Source: Vicia villosa
Lineage: Eukaryota > Streptophyta > Magnoliopsida > Fabales > Fabaceae
Direction of reading: 5' to 3'
NCBI RefSeq assembly: GCF_029867415.1
Contig: NC_081184.1
Coordinates: 72,846,616-72,910,615, forward strand
Length of the DNA: 64,000 bases
Shown here: one piece after another, positions 35,201 through 47,700 of the stretch
Layout: the number at the start of each line of letters is the position of its first letter
How positions within the stretch are numbered: the stretch's first letter is position 1
Notes under the pieces: model-generated
What the model saw: the letters and a program-made list of their open reading frames with translations, nothing else
The model's database searches: none
What the model was told of the DNA's origin: nothing
Made by a program: the position numbers and the translations under genes

Positions 35201-35912
35201 ATAGCAAACGTCCCTCGATTAAAAAATCATCAAAGATCACGGTCCCTCGATGACCCTCGATGTTGCCTACGAATACGTGATCTTGTCCCTCGAATTGTTG
35301 CCTAAGAAAAAAAAGATGATTTGTCTCTTCAAAATTGCTAAAGGTACCTCTATCATGTTGCCATCAATGATCGTCGATGACCCTTCGATGTCCCGTATAC
35401 GTCCAATAGATAGGGCTACCTACCCACAAATGGTATGGTTAGTCTTATCCTTTAAAGAAAAGTATAAAGTATAGGAAAAACTAAGTATTAGGGTAAGTAG
35501 CTCTTAATTTTCTTGCTCAACAAAAAAGTGTTTTTCACACCACAAGTTCAAATCAAACAAAACTTCAAAAACACTTCATAAATATTCTTGAGGACTAACA
35601 CAAGGGTAATTACGAAGCTTTGCCTTATTGGCACCTTCTTTCAAAACACACACACACTACACTTTTCGAGCTTTTCAAACAAAACAAAACGAGCTAAGTA
35701 AACTAAGAGCCCGTAGATAACTACGGATGAAAAGGGTGCTAACACCTTCCCTTTTCATAACTTACCCCCCGAACTCAACTCTTTTCATAAAGGTCTTTCC
35801 TATACTTTTATACCTTTCCTAGTAATTGGACAAAATAAAAGTCGATGGCGACTCTTGCTCACCGCAACATTCTGCTTGCGAAAATAAAAGTTAGTTCTCC
35901 CACCGAGTTACA
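32285..35912 (+). repeat. Tat/Ogre-like 5' LTR, about 3.6 kb
   Basis: It starts TGTCATACCCCAAAATTTGC and ends GAGTTACA, 3,628 bp, immediately followed by a spacer and a PBS (35917). Near its end it has GGGTGCTAACACCTTCCC (35734-35751) and TGGCGACTC (35846-35854). It also contains a (CT)n run at about 34124-34147. No real gene lies inside; it is non-coding throughout. The companion 3' LTR of the same copy is not present; the LTR at 37560 is a diverged relative. Confidence 0.75.
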
Positions 35913-35916
35913 GAAC

Positions 35917-35934
35917 TAGCGACTTTGCTGGGGA
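35917..35934 (+). other. Primer-binding site of the Tat/Ogre-like element
   Basis: TAGCGACTTTGCTGGGGA lies four bases after the LTR end. It differs at two positions from TGGCGACTCTGCTGGGGA, the PBS of the complete element at 40035-57696. This PBS is complementary to a tRNA 3' end (tRNA-Arg is reported for Ogre elements). Confidence 0.7.
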
Positions 35935-36927
35935 TTCTTTAAAGAGGGGTTTACCTTAGGGTTTAGATCACTAATGATTGTTTTGTTTGCTTTACTTTTC
36001 AAGGTTGCTTGGGTTTTTAATGGAAGATGAATCCTATACCTGGATTCGAGTACACCTTAAGATTACCCGGATTCGAGTACACCTTAAGATAGGATTGGCA
36101 TAGTCATGGCGACCTTTCTCATGTATGTGGGAGATGAGTCAATATGAAGTTCATGCTTAAGTTAGGCCTCCATGGTTGTTTGTATGCTTCTCTTGTATGA
36201 GGGAGGTTTGTGTAGATACCCTTGGATGCATCGGAAATTAAGGACCTTTAGTTACCTTTAACCCATCTTGGACTTTAGGAACGTAGTGGGGGGAATACTC
36301 TTGATGTATGTTGAGGGTATAGTCGCTACCCGATGCTACAACTCAGATAGGTTCTTTCTCAAAGTATCATTGCATGGTATGTATGTATCATGTTCGAGGG
36401 TGCTTTAGAAGGATTGATCATTCTGTGTAACTTTTAGAACCTGGTTACTAATTTCGTCCTTATCTCTAGAAGTACCTTTAGGAAGGGTAGTCATCTGGTC
36501 ATACTTCATGCAACCTTTAAACCTAGGACATTTGTGTGACTTGTTTGTTATCTAACCACCTGTCTTCCTTGTATGTTTTTGCTTGTAGGACTTACTGTTC
36601 CTTATTACTTTGTGCCTTGCTTAACGCATAACATTTGTATAACATCATGACATCATGAGCATATCATGTTAACTAACCCTTTCAAGGATCTTAGGAATTT
36701 AGGGCGCACAATTTTAGGTGCTATTATCAAGGACTGAAATCCTATCAAGGCGCAAGAGGATTTATTTTCCTCTAGCCGTGTGTCGTCGAATTCAGAGGTG
36801 ATGTACCTATCAAGGGGCAAGAGGATTTATTTTCCTCTAGCCATATGCCTTCCAACTCAAAGTATCGTATCCTGAATCAGAGGCTATGACCCACTGGATA
36901 TGGTGAGCTTGATTCTCATAAGAAGGA
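35935..36927 (+). mobile_element. Leader/interior remnant of the Tat/Ogre-like element
   Basis: Non-coding sequence follows the PBS. It includes a tandem pair of GATTCGAGTACACCTTAAGA (about 36043-36090) and two copies of CTATCAAGG-GCAAGAGGATTT, each continuing into ATTTTCCTCTAGCC, at about 36742-36777 and 36806-36842. No gag or pol frame remains before the interior is cut off by a different LTR at 36928. Confidence 0.55.
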
Positions 36928-37559
36928 TGTAACACCCTTCTATTACCCCGCATAAATGTTTAACAATAATCAGAGTAAACATGAAAAAAGGGCATTACAA
37001 CTTCCATATAATTAAACAATACTCATGTCATGCCATAAAAGAGAACGTCAAACCAAACTTATTCAGATCATCATGTTAACACAGCGGAATTATATTTAAC
37101 ATCTGAATAATAAAACAACCAAGTCATAGACTTAAAACGCCAACATAAGCAATCCACCCAAATAAAAAGAGTTTAACAAGTAACTCTAAACAACGTCCCC
37201 AGTGTGGCAGTGTTACACGACCAGAGCATGACACGGACCCAACTGACTCTAACGAACTACTTGACGAGCTAATCCTCACCAAGTACAAGAGCTACTCCTC
37301 AATCTAAAAAATAACAACAGTAAGGGTGAGTCTCATTCACATTTAACCAATGTTATAGGATATAGATAATAAAATATCAATCACATATCATTCACCCAAT
37401 TACAGTTACGATCAGATTCAAAACTATACAATTAGTCACAACCAATACACAATCACACGTATTATAACATTGGACAATCTTCCATTCATGTTATAATAAC
37501 ACAAGTAGCCTAATGCAATGCAACTACATGCATGTGGTACCAAAATCTGGGATAACCCA
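36928..37559 (+). repeat. Gypsy-like LTR fragment, same family as 24240
   Basis: It starts TGTAACACCCTTC and includes ACATGCATGTGGTACCA at about 37525-37541, matching the family at 24240-26190. It is cut at 37560 by the start of another Tat/Ogre-like LTR, which therefore probably inserted into or recombined with it. Confidence 0.5.
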
Positions 37560-38570
37560 TGTCATACCCCAAAATTTGCCCACCAAATTTTCAAAGTTAT
37601 TTTGGTTCAAACAATCTCCTCAAGTTCATATGATCATCAGATGCTCAAGGCTACTCAAGAATTGGGCATGCTTACACTGCTTTTAAGCAATAGATCCTCA
37701 ATTAGGGTTTGGCTTCTTTTCAAGGAAATAAGGTTTCTGACACCCCAAGTGGACTTCATGGCTTCCTATATGATTCAAAGTATCCTCATGCCAAGTTTCA
37801 AGCCCTGAATCGAAAGATTGCTCACTCAAACTGCTCAAATAATCAACAACCGACTGGTTGACCTAAAAGTCAAACTATGGTCAAATCACAGTCAAAGTTC
37901 CTGATTTTTTTGTCAACATTCTCATTTTGAAATGTCATTCATCATTTGATCAAAGGTTGATCATGACTCATCAAGGAAAACTCCAAAATCCACAAAAGTA
38001 CAAAGTTGCTAAATTAGGGTTTCTAGGTAAAAGTCAACCGAACTTTGACCAGCCATAACTCTCTCATACTTTCTCAGAAATTCCTCAACAAAAGCTCATT
38101 CTCAAGGAAATTTGATTCTCTACAACTTTGATGTTGGGCCCAAGGTTAAGAAATGCTTCCGCATAAGAGATATGAGCCAATACATTACAGGTCCTTCTAG
38201 AAGATCGCAAAAAGCTGTTTTTTGTCAGGAGCCATATCTTCAAGATAAAATCATCAAATGCAAAAAGTGTTCCAAAGTGGCTTATAGAGGACATTTTGGG
38301 CTTTCCAAAAAGTCCCAGAACATCTCCATACGACAAATATCGAATGAGTTATGGCCTTCATAAGTTGATCAATTTTGAGAAAATGTATGAAGTGCAAAAT
38401 GAAGAATTTTGATCTTTTGAGTCCATGGGCCTAACTTTTGGTCTTGATGCTTGATTCTAAGCCCATCCATGACCCACATAACTAATATCATATTTTTATG
38501 ATTATTATTTATTTTCTTTTGAATTTTATTCTTTTAAAATTCAATTTAATTCAAGTAAATGATGGGAAAA
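37560..38570 (+). repeat. Second Tat/Ogre-like LTR start, truncated
   Basis: It begins TGTCATACCCCAAAATTTGC like 32285 and stays alignable by eye with the first about 1 kb of that LTR, with many substitutions and indels, so it is a diverged copy rather than the partner LTR. At about 38570 the homology stops and a reversed LTR end begins. Confidence 0.6.
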
Positions 38571-39042
38571 ATAAAAGATTGCATTTGGTTTATTTCTATA
38601 ATACGATGAACTGACTTTATATCGAAATGTACGGTTAAGCATGAGTCGCCACCGACTTTTATTTTATCCAAATATCGGAAAGGCTAAAAGAACAGGAAAA
38701 ACCTTTTAAATAAAAACAGGGTTCGGGGGGTAATTATGCAAAGGGAAGGTGTAAGGCACCCTTTGCATCCATGGTTTTCCATGGGCTCTTAATTGCTTTG
38801 CTCGTTTTTGAAAAGAAATGAGAAGAAGTGAATACGGACTTTAGCTCGTAAATGAGCGTAGCCATATTGAAGGTTTATGAGAAAGAATATGAAAAAGTTT
38901 TAGCCAGAGCAAGGCAATTAGGGGCAATTACCTTAATAATGTAGAAAATCAGTTCTTTTAGCCTTTCAGGGTGAAAGGGTCTATCCATGCCATAAGGGGG
39001 CAGGAAGCCTTTCATTTGGAGGTTGAAGGTGAAGGATAGAAA
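38571..39042 (-). repeat. Reversed Tat/Ogre-like LTR end fragment
   Basis: It contains GAGTCGCCACCGAC (about 38643) and GGGAAGGTGTAAGGCACCC (38743-38761) in the order expected of minus orientation. It directly adjoins a plus-oriented LTR fragment, giving a head-to-head arrangement, and ends where the copia LTR begins near 39043. Confidence 0.6.
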
Positions 39043-40034
39043 AACACTTAGAAAGGGGGGGGGGGTTTGAATAAGTGTAGTCTAAAAACTTGAACGATAA
39101 AAACAATATGCACAGTTATTTTTATCCTGGTTCGTTGTTAACTAAACTACTCCAGTCCACCCCCACGGAGTGATTTACCTCACCTGAGGATTTAATCCAC
39201 TAATCGCAACAGATTACAATGGTTTTCCACTTAGTCCGCGACTAAGTCTTCTAGAGTATCCTGATCACAACCTGATCACTCCAGGAACAAATGCTTAGAC
39301 ACAAGCTAAGACTTTCTTAGAGTATCCTGACCACCACGTGATCACTCTAATTACAACTGCTTAGACACAAGCTAAGACTTCCTAGAGTATCCTGATCAAC
39401 ACTTGATCACTCTAGTTACTTACAAATTAATGTAATCAATTCTAAGAGTATTACAAATGCTTCTGAAAAGCTATAATCACAACAGTGATATTTCTCTTAA
39501 CGTTTAAGCTTAATCTCACTAATATATTACAACAGCAATGTAGTGAGCTTTGATGAAGATGAAGTTTCTGAGCTTTGAATTTGAACAGCGTTTCAGCAAG
39601 TTTTTCAGAATAATTTCGTTCAGAGTTGGTAACCTTGCTTCTCATCAGAACTTCATATTTATAGGCATTTGAGAAGATGACCGTTGGGCGCATTTAATGC
39701 TTTGCGTATTCCGTACAGCTTTGCATTTAATGTTTCACGCTTTTGTCAACTACCTCGAGCCTTGTTCACGATGTGTCTACTGACGTTGCCTTTAATAGCT
39801 TCCAACGTTCCTTTTGTCAGTCAGCGTAGCCTGCCACCTGTACTTTCTTCTGATCTGATGTTTGTGAATAAAATATTTGAATATCATCAGAGTCAAACAG
39901 CTTGGTGCATAACATCTTCTTGTCTTCTGACCTTGAAGTGCTTCTGAGCGTGATACCATGAGAACTTCAGTGCTTCTGCTTCTGATCTCAAGTTCTTCTG
40001 ATGCTTCCATAGACCCATGTTCTGATTCTGCCTT
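39043..40034 (-). repeat. Copia (SIRE/Maximus-like) 3' LTR, distal part
   Basis: The G-run at about 39055-39066 corresponds to the C-run near the end of the sister LTR at 4356-5207. A TATA-like sequence reads CTATAAATAT on the minus strand (39655-39664). The LTR is interrupted at 40034/40035 by the giant element and resumes at 57702. Total reconstructed length is about 1.2 kb. No gene is present; the small open frames at 39451-40130 are not coding. Confidence 0.75.
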
Positions 40035-43000
40035 TGTCGCTACCGCGAAAACTAACAGAGTCGCCACTAACATATTTATCCTGAAAAGGAAGGGAATGCC
40101 AGCAAACCACAAAAACAAAACAACGGTCACACGACCAGAGAAAAAGGGTAAGGGAGTCGGTTACGCGAGGGGAAGGTGTTAGCACCCCTCGCGCCCATCG
40201 TACTCGATGGTATCCACGCCTGTGTCTAAAACTATGGGTGTGCAAGCAAACTGCGCTAATCTGGACTAAAATGAATGCAGAATGTAGGGAAAAGAAAGGA
40301 TTGTGCTCGCACGGGCCCTACCCCGCTGCCTACGTATCTGTTTTGCAGAATCAGAGCTACCGTAGCTCGGCTAACTAATTTCTGTTTGTTTTGTGTTTTT
40401 TAGGTGAACGAGTTACATTCACACTCCGCTGCTCGACCTTTGGAGACTTATGCTTGGGAATGGAGCGGAAATAACAAGTTCTTAAGAAAAGAAAATCAAA
40501 GAGTGTGGTTTGTGTTTTAAAGAATGCATGAGGAAAACCTAAACTAAGGGGGAAAGCTTGCTACCTAATGTTATCATACAAAGGGTATCAGTCTAAACTA
40601 AACTAATCAACCTACAGGGGAAAAAGGGAAGCACACAATAAGCACACAAACGAGCATCCGCTCGTAAAGCAAACAAACCAACGGTACTGACCGAGTGGTA
40701 GAAAAGCGGTCCCGCCATAGCCAATGGGAGCAGCTCAACCCAAGTCAACCAAGCATTAGACCTCGCGAAAGTGATCGGGCCATAGACAAGAGGGCGGTCC
40801 CCTCTCAGCAACCAAGCCGTCACGGATCGTAAAGGAAAACGGTGCGTGCGTACACCGAGCGTCAACGTCGAGCGACGTGAGCTATAGGAAAGGCGGGGGT
40901 CCGGCTACATGAACCCTTTTCCTGACATACTCGATAACAAGATCTTGTGCAAGTTCGGAAGCGAGCAACGCGTAGCGTGCGCATACTGAACAGACTCGAT
41001 GAGACTAGGCGGGGGTTGATTGCTAACCCTTTCCGCATGCCTTCTATGAGGACTTAACGGAGTGCCATATAGGACTTATTACACCGTGACTCCCTGCCGC
41101 AAAGCACAAATATAAACACACCAACAAAAACAGAGCCTCTTTCGAGGGCTTGGCCAGATGCATGTCTAGGTCCTACTTCTCATGTTAAAGGATGATGCGA
41201 GAAAGCGATAAAGTACAGAAAGAAGTAAAATGAAACGGAATCAATACCAAACGGATGATGATCCGTAAGCTAAAGCGAAGAGAGTGAGTAAACTAGGATC
41301 CCGCGAGCGAGCTAGCAAAAGCAACAGCAAACATGTCAGCACTCCGATTAAAATCCGCATAAGCAATCAAGAATCGGCGCGATGAAAGTAAATCACGCGC
41401 CAACGTGTGCATCGGGCACAACGAATACCATACACCTGCAAGGGAAACAGAAATCCGGACAAGCAAGTATAATGATAAAAGATGCGTGTAGAAACGCGAA
41501 TCAGAGAGAGAATAGATGTCGTGTCCCGCAAATAAAACGGAACACGAGAGCGGGCATCGACCACAGCCTCCATGTTGCCTTGCATACTAGCACACACGTT
41601 AGAGATAACAAGACACCGCAATCGGAATTGCGTTATTGAATTATAAGCTGAATCGGAAATGGATAACAGAATAGAAAGTGAAAACATAACAAAAGCGAAT
41701 AAGAAGAAACATGGAATAGTATTCAAAAGTAAATCAAATATGTACACAAAAACTGCGAAAGTCAAAACAAGTATTTACATGCACAACGGTACACCGAAAC
41801 GGCAAAACCGGGTAAAAATAGTGAAAACTAAACTCGTCAGAATTAAGCCAAAATTTTATTGCAAGGTTAAAACGAGCTAAAGAAGTCAAATATGCGATTA
41901 GAATTTACAAAATCGGCCCGGAAGCGCGACTTTCAAGACGGGGCAGAAGCAAAAACGGTAAAAAAGTCGGTCAAAACAGAAAATAAACTGCACAAACAGC
42001 TCCGAAAATATTGTTACGTATGAAAAACATTATTCACATGATCAAAAACTCAAAAAGGTTAGAGAGATATGGTACTTTGAAGTGAAACCGACGCACCGCG
42101 TCTATTTACAAAATTGGGGGGAAAAAGAGGATAGCATTCATGTTATAACAGAAAAATTCAGCACTCAATAGCAGCACTTAATCAATCAAACAAGCTCTAT
42201 TCCCATTTTGCATCCATAACTAAATCATAAGCCAAATGCACAAGAATTTCTTTTAGTTTCTACATTCCCATGAGTCAACAAATTGATGAAATACACCAAC
42301 AACTACACAAGCAAAATTCTGCAATGGAAAGAGTTTAAAACAGTCCCTATAAGTTTCACAAATCATGTTATATTCCACCATCAACAATTAGGATTCAAAC
42401 ATATTATGCTCATATGACTTCTAAGCATTTTCATGAGGCAAAGTAAATGAAATACAACACATTCAATGCTAACCAAAATTCTGCACTTTAATATCCCTAC
42501 AACAGTCCCAACAAGCCACAAAACATTCAAAGAAAGGTCACCGAAATACACGTTTTAATTCACAAAATTACACACAATCACAAGAAATTAACTCATGGCA
42601 ATTAGTACAAAAGTATGCAAGCAAACACTTTGAACTTAACACATAGAAACATCATTTCAAATAAGCATGCCATATGACTTTCAACGTGATAAATTCAAGA
42701 ATTAACGAACACATGAATATGATTCCACCAAAAAACCAAATGCCAAGAATTATCAACAATTATGCATTTTCATGTAATTTCTCAATTTCAAGCACCAACA
42801 AGTATGGATATCACACATTCAGGACTTGAATCCTCAATTAAGCATGTTAATATCGTATTGCAATTTCAAGAATCAACAAATCTCAACAATGTTCATTTTC
42901 AAGAATTAGCAAGTATGCATAAATCTCATGTTCAAGAATAGAAACATAATGACAATCCACAAGTGATTTTCAAATTCAAGCCTCAATGCATATCAACACA

Positions 43001-45358
43001 TAGTGAATTGATTCAAAATGGAATTAAACCTCACAACAACTAGCATCATCATCATCTTCAAGGATCTTTAACAATTATTCACAATCATCATTAACAACTC
43101 ATGGCAACAAGACTATATGCGAAAATTCAGCATGATCACCATCTCTCACTCGCAACAATAAGATTTTCAATACTCATGGACAACAAGTAAAGATCACGTG
43201 CAACAAATAGTGTCAACAAGTTCTACTTAGGAAAATCCAGCAACATCAACATTCTAAATTCACCACAAACAGCTCCAATTTCTTGCTATCACTCAAAATT
43301 AAGAACAAACACTTCTTACAAACAATTCATCAAGCACCTACTGTGCACATCTTGAACAACAATGATCATGAACATATTAACAACAACATCCTCAATCAAA
43401 TTCACTCAACAATCCACACTAATTTTTATCATCAACAATCAACAATTCAAAATCATCATCCAATTCAAATATCGTCATCACAACAATTATCAAGCAACAT
43501 CTAATTCATGAAGGAATTGAATACACAAACCTCATCATTATCCTCAACTATAAATCTTCAATGAATAGCCTTAAGTACTACCAATCATTCAGAATCAAAT
43601 CAAATGCTCCACAAATCACATAAGCATGGCACCGAAACAATTTTCCAGCATTACTACTCGTTCTACTTTGCATCAAAATACTAGTGTCACCGCCAATTTC
43701 ATGTTCAATTTCCCTATACACAACTTTCAGCATGCCAAGCTTGAACCACAATACAATTCATACTCAAGAGTCAAAATTATATCAATCCACAAATATCCAC
43801 AAAATTCAATTCAACATCCATTATCATTCTACACAACAGCCACGTTTTGCATTTTTATTTCAAAATAATAGCAACATCAACAGTAGAATATAACAAGCGA
43901 TCGAGCCAATGTCACGTATCACAATTCAACATCTAATTCTCCTAACTCAAAATGAATATCAAATATGTTCAACTCAAATCAATTCCGAACGATTAATGTT
44001 CATAATCAAGTAAAACAAGAATTGGATGCAAGAATTGTTACCGAACGATGCGAAGAGGAGATTGAATCGATGAGAGGTAGTGAATCGTAGCTTCGAGACA
44101 GCAGAAGAGACGCCGGAGAATTGCGTAGTTACCGGAAAAAGAGAACGTGCGTCGCGCGCGGTGATTGACAGCGGAAGAGAATCACGATCGCGGTGGCTGG
44201 CCGGAGACGGAAGGAATTACGGTGGAGGCCGGTGAGTCAGTCGGAGATGAGAAGAAGATTAATGATTTGAAGTTTTGTTGAATTTTTGTTCAAGAGTTCT
44301 TGAGGATCTTCATAGTGTTCTTCATGAAATTCAAAGAAAATTGGTGTTTTGATCGTAAAGAGAGGTTGGAGAGGATTAAATTTTTGTTTATGAGATTTTT
44401 GGTGAAAGTGGAATTATGAAAGAAAAGGAGGGAAAATGACTTATATAGTGAATGATGAAATGTCAAAAATGTCCCCGACGTATCTCTTTTTTTGCTCGTT
44501 TACGGGAAAATATGACTCGGTGCGAAATTTGGAAATAAAACGAATGTCACTGCGAAGATGACCAAATTTGTGACTCGTAGCCGCGAGAATCGTCTCAAAC
44601 CGACAAACGGTGAGAAAATTATGCGCGTTTGAATGACGAGAAAAATCGGTTCATCTGGTGCGACTGTGCAGAATTTTGCGAGTACCGCTCAAAGAACGTG
44701 ATAAAACTCAAACTTCGGCTCGAAATCTGACTTAGCATGTGTGACGAAGAATCGAAGATAACGAAGTTTCCGAGTGAATGCCGCCGGAATGGACTTCATA
44801 CGATAAAAATCGAAAAAGTTATGAATTTTCGAACTCGGCGCGACATACCCGAAAGCACACTTTTCACTGAAAAATCAAGGCGTTCTTCAAAATGCTGGGA
44901 ATTTTTGGTGCATAATTGGTCTTCGGTCCGAACATATAAAATCTTGGTAATGATAGTACGGAGCTCCAGTTAAATTTTCAAGAGAATCCGACGAGCGGAT
45001 TGTGAGATATGAATTTTTTATTGTCCGAAAACCCTACATTCAGCACCGTTTTTCACTGCGAAACCTCAAGTAATTTGCAAATCTGACAACCTTCCCCAAA
45101 GAATTGGCTTCCGAGCCGAACACAAAAGTTGTAGATATCGTCGAAATAGTCGAGATTACGCGAGAACTTGGCTCATATCACCTTCCAAATGGGACTTGTG
45201 AATTTTCTCGTATTTACACTGTTTAAACCATTTTTCACACCGTATCTTCTTAAACCCATGAAAACTCTTTATTATTTTTCTTCAATTTTTGAATGACAAA
45301 ATAAACGTCATTATTAACTTATAGCTCAAATAAAGAGGACAAATTTTGGGGTGCAACA
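40035..45358 (-). repeat. 3' LTR of the giant element
   Basis: 5,324 bp. On the minus strand it starts TGTTGCACCCCAAAATTTG and ends GCGGTAGCGACA. Differences from the other LTR were noticed at 40052, 40742, 42481, 45163 and 45339. It contains CAACA/CATCA-rich low-complexity DNA (about 43000-43900), a GC-rich patch (44060-44260) and a TATA box. ORFs of up to 132 codons (for example 41367-41765) are conserved between the LTRs only because the LTRs are copies; none resembles a known protein. Confidence 0.92.
44441..44448 (-). promoter_or_regulatory. TATA box of the 3' LTR (giant element)
   Basis: On the minus strand this reads CTATATAA, about 910 bp into the LTR, followed by C/T-rich sequence. 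It is the best core-promoter candidate, giving a U3 of about 0.9 kb and a transcribed LTR portion of about 4.4 kb. The matching copy in the 5' LTR is 56779-56786. Inference from motif and position. Confidence 0.5.
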
Positions 45359-45371
45359 GCTGCCCCTATTC
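45359..45371 (-). other. Polypurine tract of the giant element
   Basis: On the minus strand GAATAGGGGCAGC directly precedes the LTR start TGTTGCACCCC, as expected for plus-strand DNA priming. Confidence 0.65.
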
Positions 45372-45824
45372 AAACTTCTTGAACCTGACGAGTGAGAAAC
45401 AGAGGTTTCGAACCGTTGAGGTGGAAGGAGATTGAATACCACAATGAACTCGAAAATTTGCGCTCTTGATCAATAGAAGATTCCATCTTGCAATAAGAAG
45501 GAATATACCACCCCACAAGCAGGGAGAAAAAACCTCAATTGATCTGGATAATTAAGTAGCCCCAACTTGCGATAAGAAGGAACAGGCAACCCCACAGGCA
45601 GGGGGAAAAAGCTTCAATTGATCTGGGCATCAAGAGAAGTAACGTCTCGAATGATCTGGGTATCAGACGTAGCAGATGTCTTCCGAACAGGAATCGGGGA
45701 TAGATGTCTAAGTCGATCTGGGCATCGAAATGAGATATTCCGGCTGATCTGGGCATCAACGGGTAGTAAATATCTAAGGTCTGGGCCCCAAGGCGACATC
45801 TCCATCTGATGCAATTAAATCATC

Positions 45825-46690
45825 AGGCAGATATTCCGACTGATCTGGGTATCAGCGGCTTGCTCCTTCGTAAGATCGACGAGATCCGGAGGCGGTTCCC
45901 TCAACTGAAAGTCTGGTTTATCAGGAATAGGAACAATATCTCTTCCGAACTGTGTACGCCGGGAAAGGAAGTCTTTGAACTGATCTAGGCTCGATGCTAG
46001 AAAATAAGTAGAACAATCCTCTTCTGAATGACAAAGTCAATCAGGCAGATATCTCCATCTGATCTGGGTATCAGTGGCTTGCTCCTTCGTAAGATCGACG
46101 AGATCCGGAGGCGGTTCCCTCAACTGAAAGTCTGATTTATCAGGAATAGGAACGGATATCTCTTCCGAACTGTGTACGCCGGGAAAGGAAGTCTTTAAAC
46201 TGATCTGGACATGATGCCAGAAAATAAGTAGAACAATGCTCTTCTGAATGAAAAAGTCAATCAGGCAGATATCTCCATCTGATCTGGGTATCAGTGGCTT
46301 GCTCCTTCGTAAGATCGACGAGATCCGGAGGCGGTTCCCTCAACTGAAAGTCTGATTTATCAGGAATAGGAATGGATATCTCTTCCGAACTGTGTGCGCC
46401 GGGAAAAGAAAACATCTTCAACTGATAGTAAGCATCAGGACTGGGCAGATGAGTTCTTCTTCTGAACGAAAATAAATCGTCAGGACGTAGATATTTCCAA
46501 CTGATCTGATGTATCAGAGGGCTTGCTCCTTCGGAAGATCTTGGGAGATCCGGAGGCGGTTCCTTCAACTGAGCTGGATATCAGGATAGGAACAAATATC
46601 TTCCACCGATCTGGGGGCATCAAGAATAGGAATGTCTTTGAACTGATCTGAGCTATGCCAGAAAATAAGTAGAACAATCCTCTTCTGATT
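45825..46690. repeat. Tandem repeat, about 220-bp unit, about four copies
   Basis: Copies begin at about 45825, 46041, 46261 and, more diverged, about 46475. Each contains TGATCTGGGTATCAG, TTGCTCCTTCGTAAGATCG, GATCCGGAGGCGGTTCC and AATAAGTAGAACAAT. The flanking 45540-45820 has shorter related TGATCTGGGCATC units. Non-coding. Confidence 0.85.
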
Positions 46691-46889
46691 CAAAACATCA
46701 GGATAAGCACCTGTAATGCCTAGGCGAATATTGCTCTCTAGGGAGCATTTGAATCTGGATAACTTTCCTGCAGAAAGAACAGATATGATATGATTTATGC
46801 ATGATGCATGTATAAATGTTTATAGAATAACGTTCCCGAGAAAGAAGACGTTATACGCTTTTGAGAATGCTATGCAAATGATGCATGAT

Positions 46890-47700
46890 TCAGACGCTGC
46901 TTGGGGAAACATCGGAAGAGCACTGAATTGCTGAAGTAGTCCTGGAGAGAGTATGGAACTCTGCGGGGAGAACAAAATGAGTGACCAAAGGTCACAACTG
47001 TGAGCTTGCAATGATGGATCAGAGATCTTCTGGAGATGATCAAATCTAGACGCGAGCTCTGGTTGGGGAATAAATCCTGCTTGAGGATATGAACATTCCA
47101 CTTAACTGCTTGGGGAATACCCTGGCAAACTTCATTAGAGAAGCAAATTCTCGACATATAGGGGATGTGGAGATAAGGCAAGTCATGGAGACAGCTCTGA
47201 TGGGGAGTGACCAACTTGCTGGTGAATAAAGCATTCCGCTGGGGAAAATCCTTGAAGGACACAAATTCTGCGGAGGATGCATGTGAATCTCTACTGAGGA
47301 AAGACTCAGTGGGGAAAATGAATACTTCTGCATAACGATCCGCTAGGGATATGAGAGATCCGCTGGGGATAAGGAACTTAGCATAAGAACCTTTTGTTTA
47401 GGCAACTCCACTGGGGAATAAGATGACTCTCCTGGGGAAAACAGGTCCATCTGATGGAGAGAGAAGCGCTCTACTGGGGAAAGAGAGGCATTCGGGCAAA
47501 GAACCTCATTAAGAGCTTGCTAGGGGGATCAGACACCATTCAATCGTGACTCAACTGGGGAGAAGATATTCCATCGGGGAACAAGACTCATGAAGCACGA
47601 AGATTGTATTGAACTGTGCTTTGCTGAGGAGATGAGAATCTTGGAACAAAAGAAAACCTCATCTAGTTGCACTCAGTTGGGGAATGAGAATCTCTCACTT
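46890..47700. repeat. Dispersed CTGGGGAA short-repeat field
   Basis: Roughly fifteen occurrences of a GCTGGGGAA/ACTGGGGAA-type octamer are spaced 20-80 bp apart. No coding frame. The interval 47700-49100 that follows is also non-coding, with several ATTGG/AAACAAG and TGCCCCTG words but no longer repeat. Confidence 0.6.

Noticed and set aside
41367..41765. 132-codon ORF identical in both giant LTRs (also 53705-54103)
   Set aside because: Identity reflects LTR duplication. There is no known domain, and its U5-side location makes coding unlikely, although a conserved LTR ORF cannot be fully excluded.
46257..46677. Overlapping Ser/Pro-rich ORFs in the 220-bp repeats
   Set aside because: They repeat with the tandem units and shift between frames from copy to copy; no coding constraint visible.
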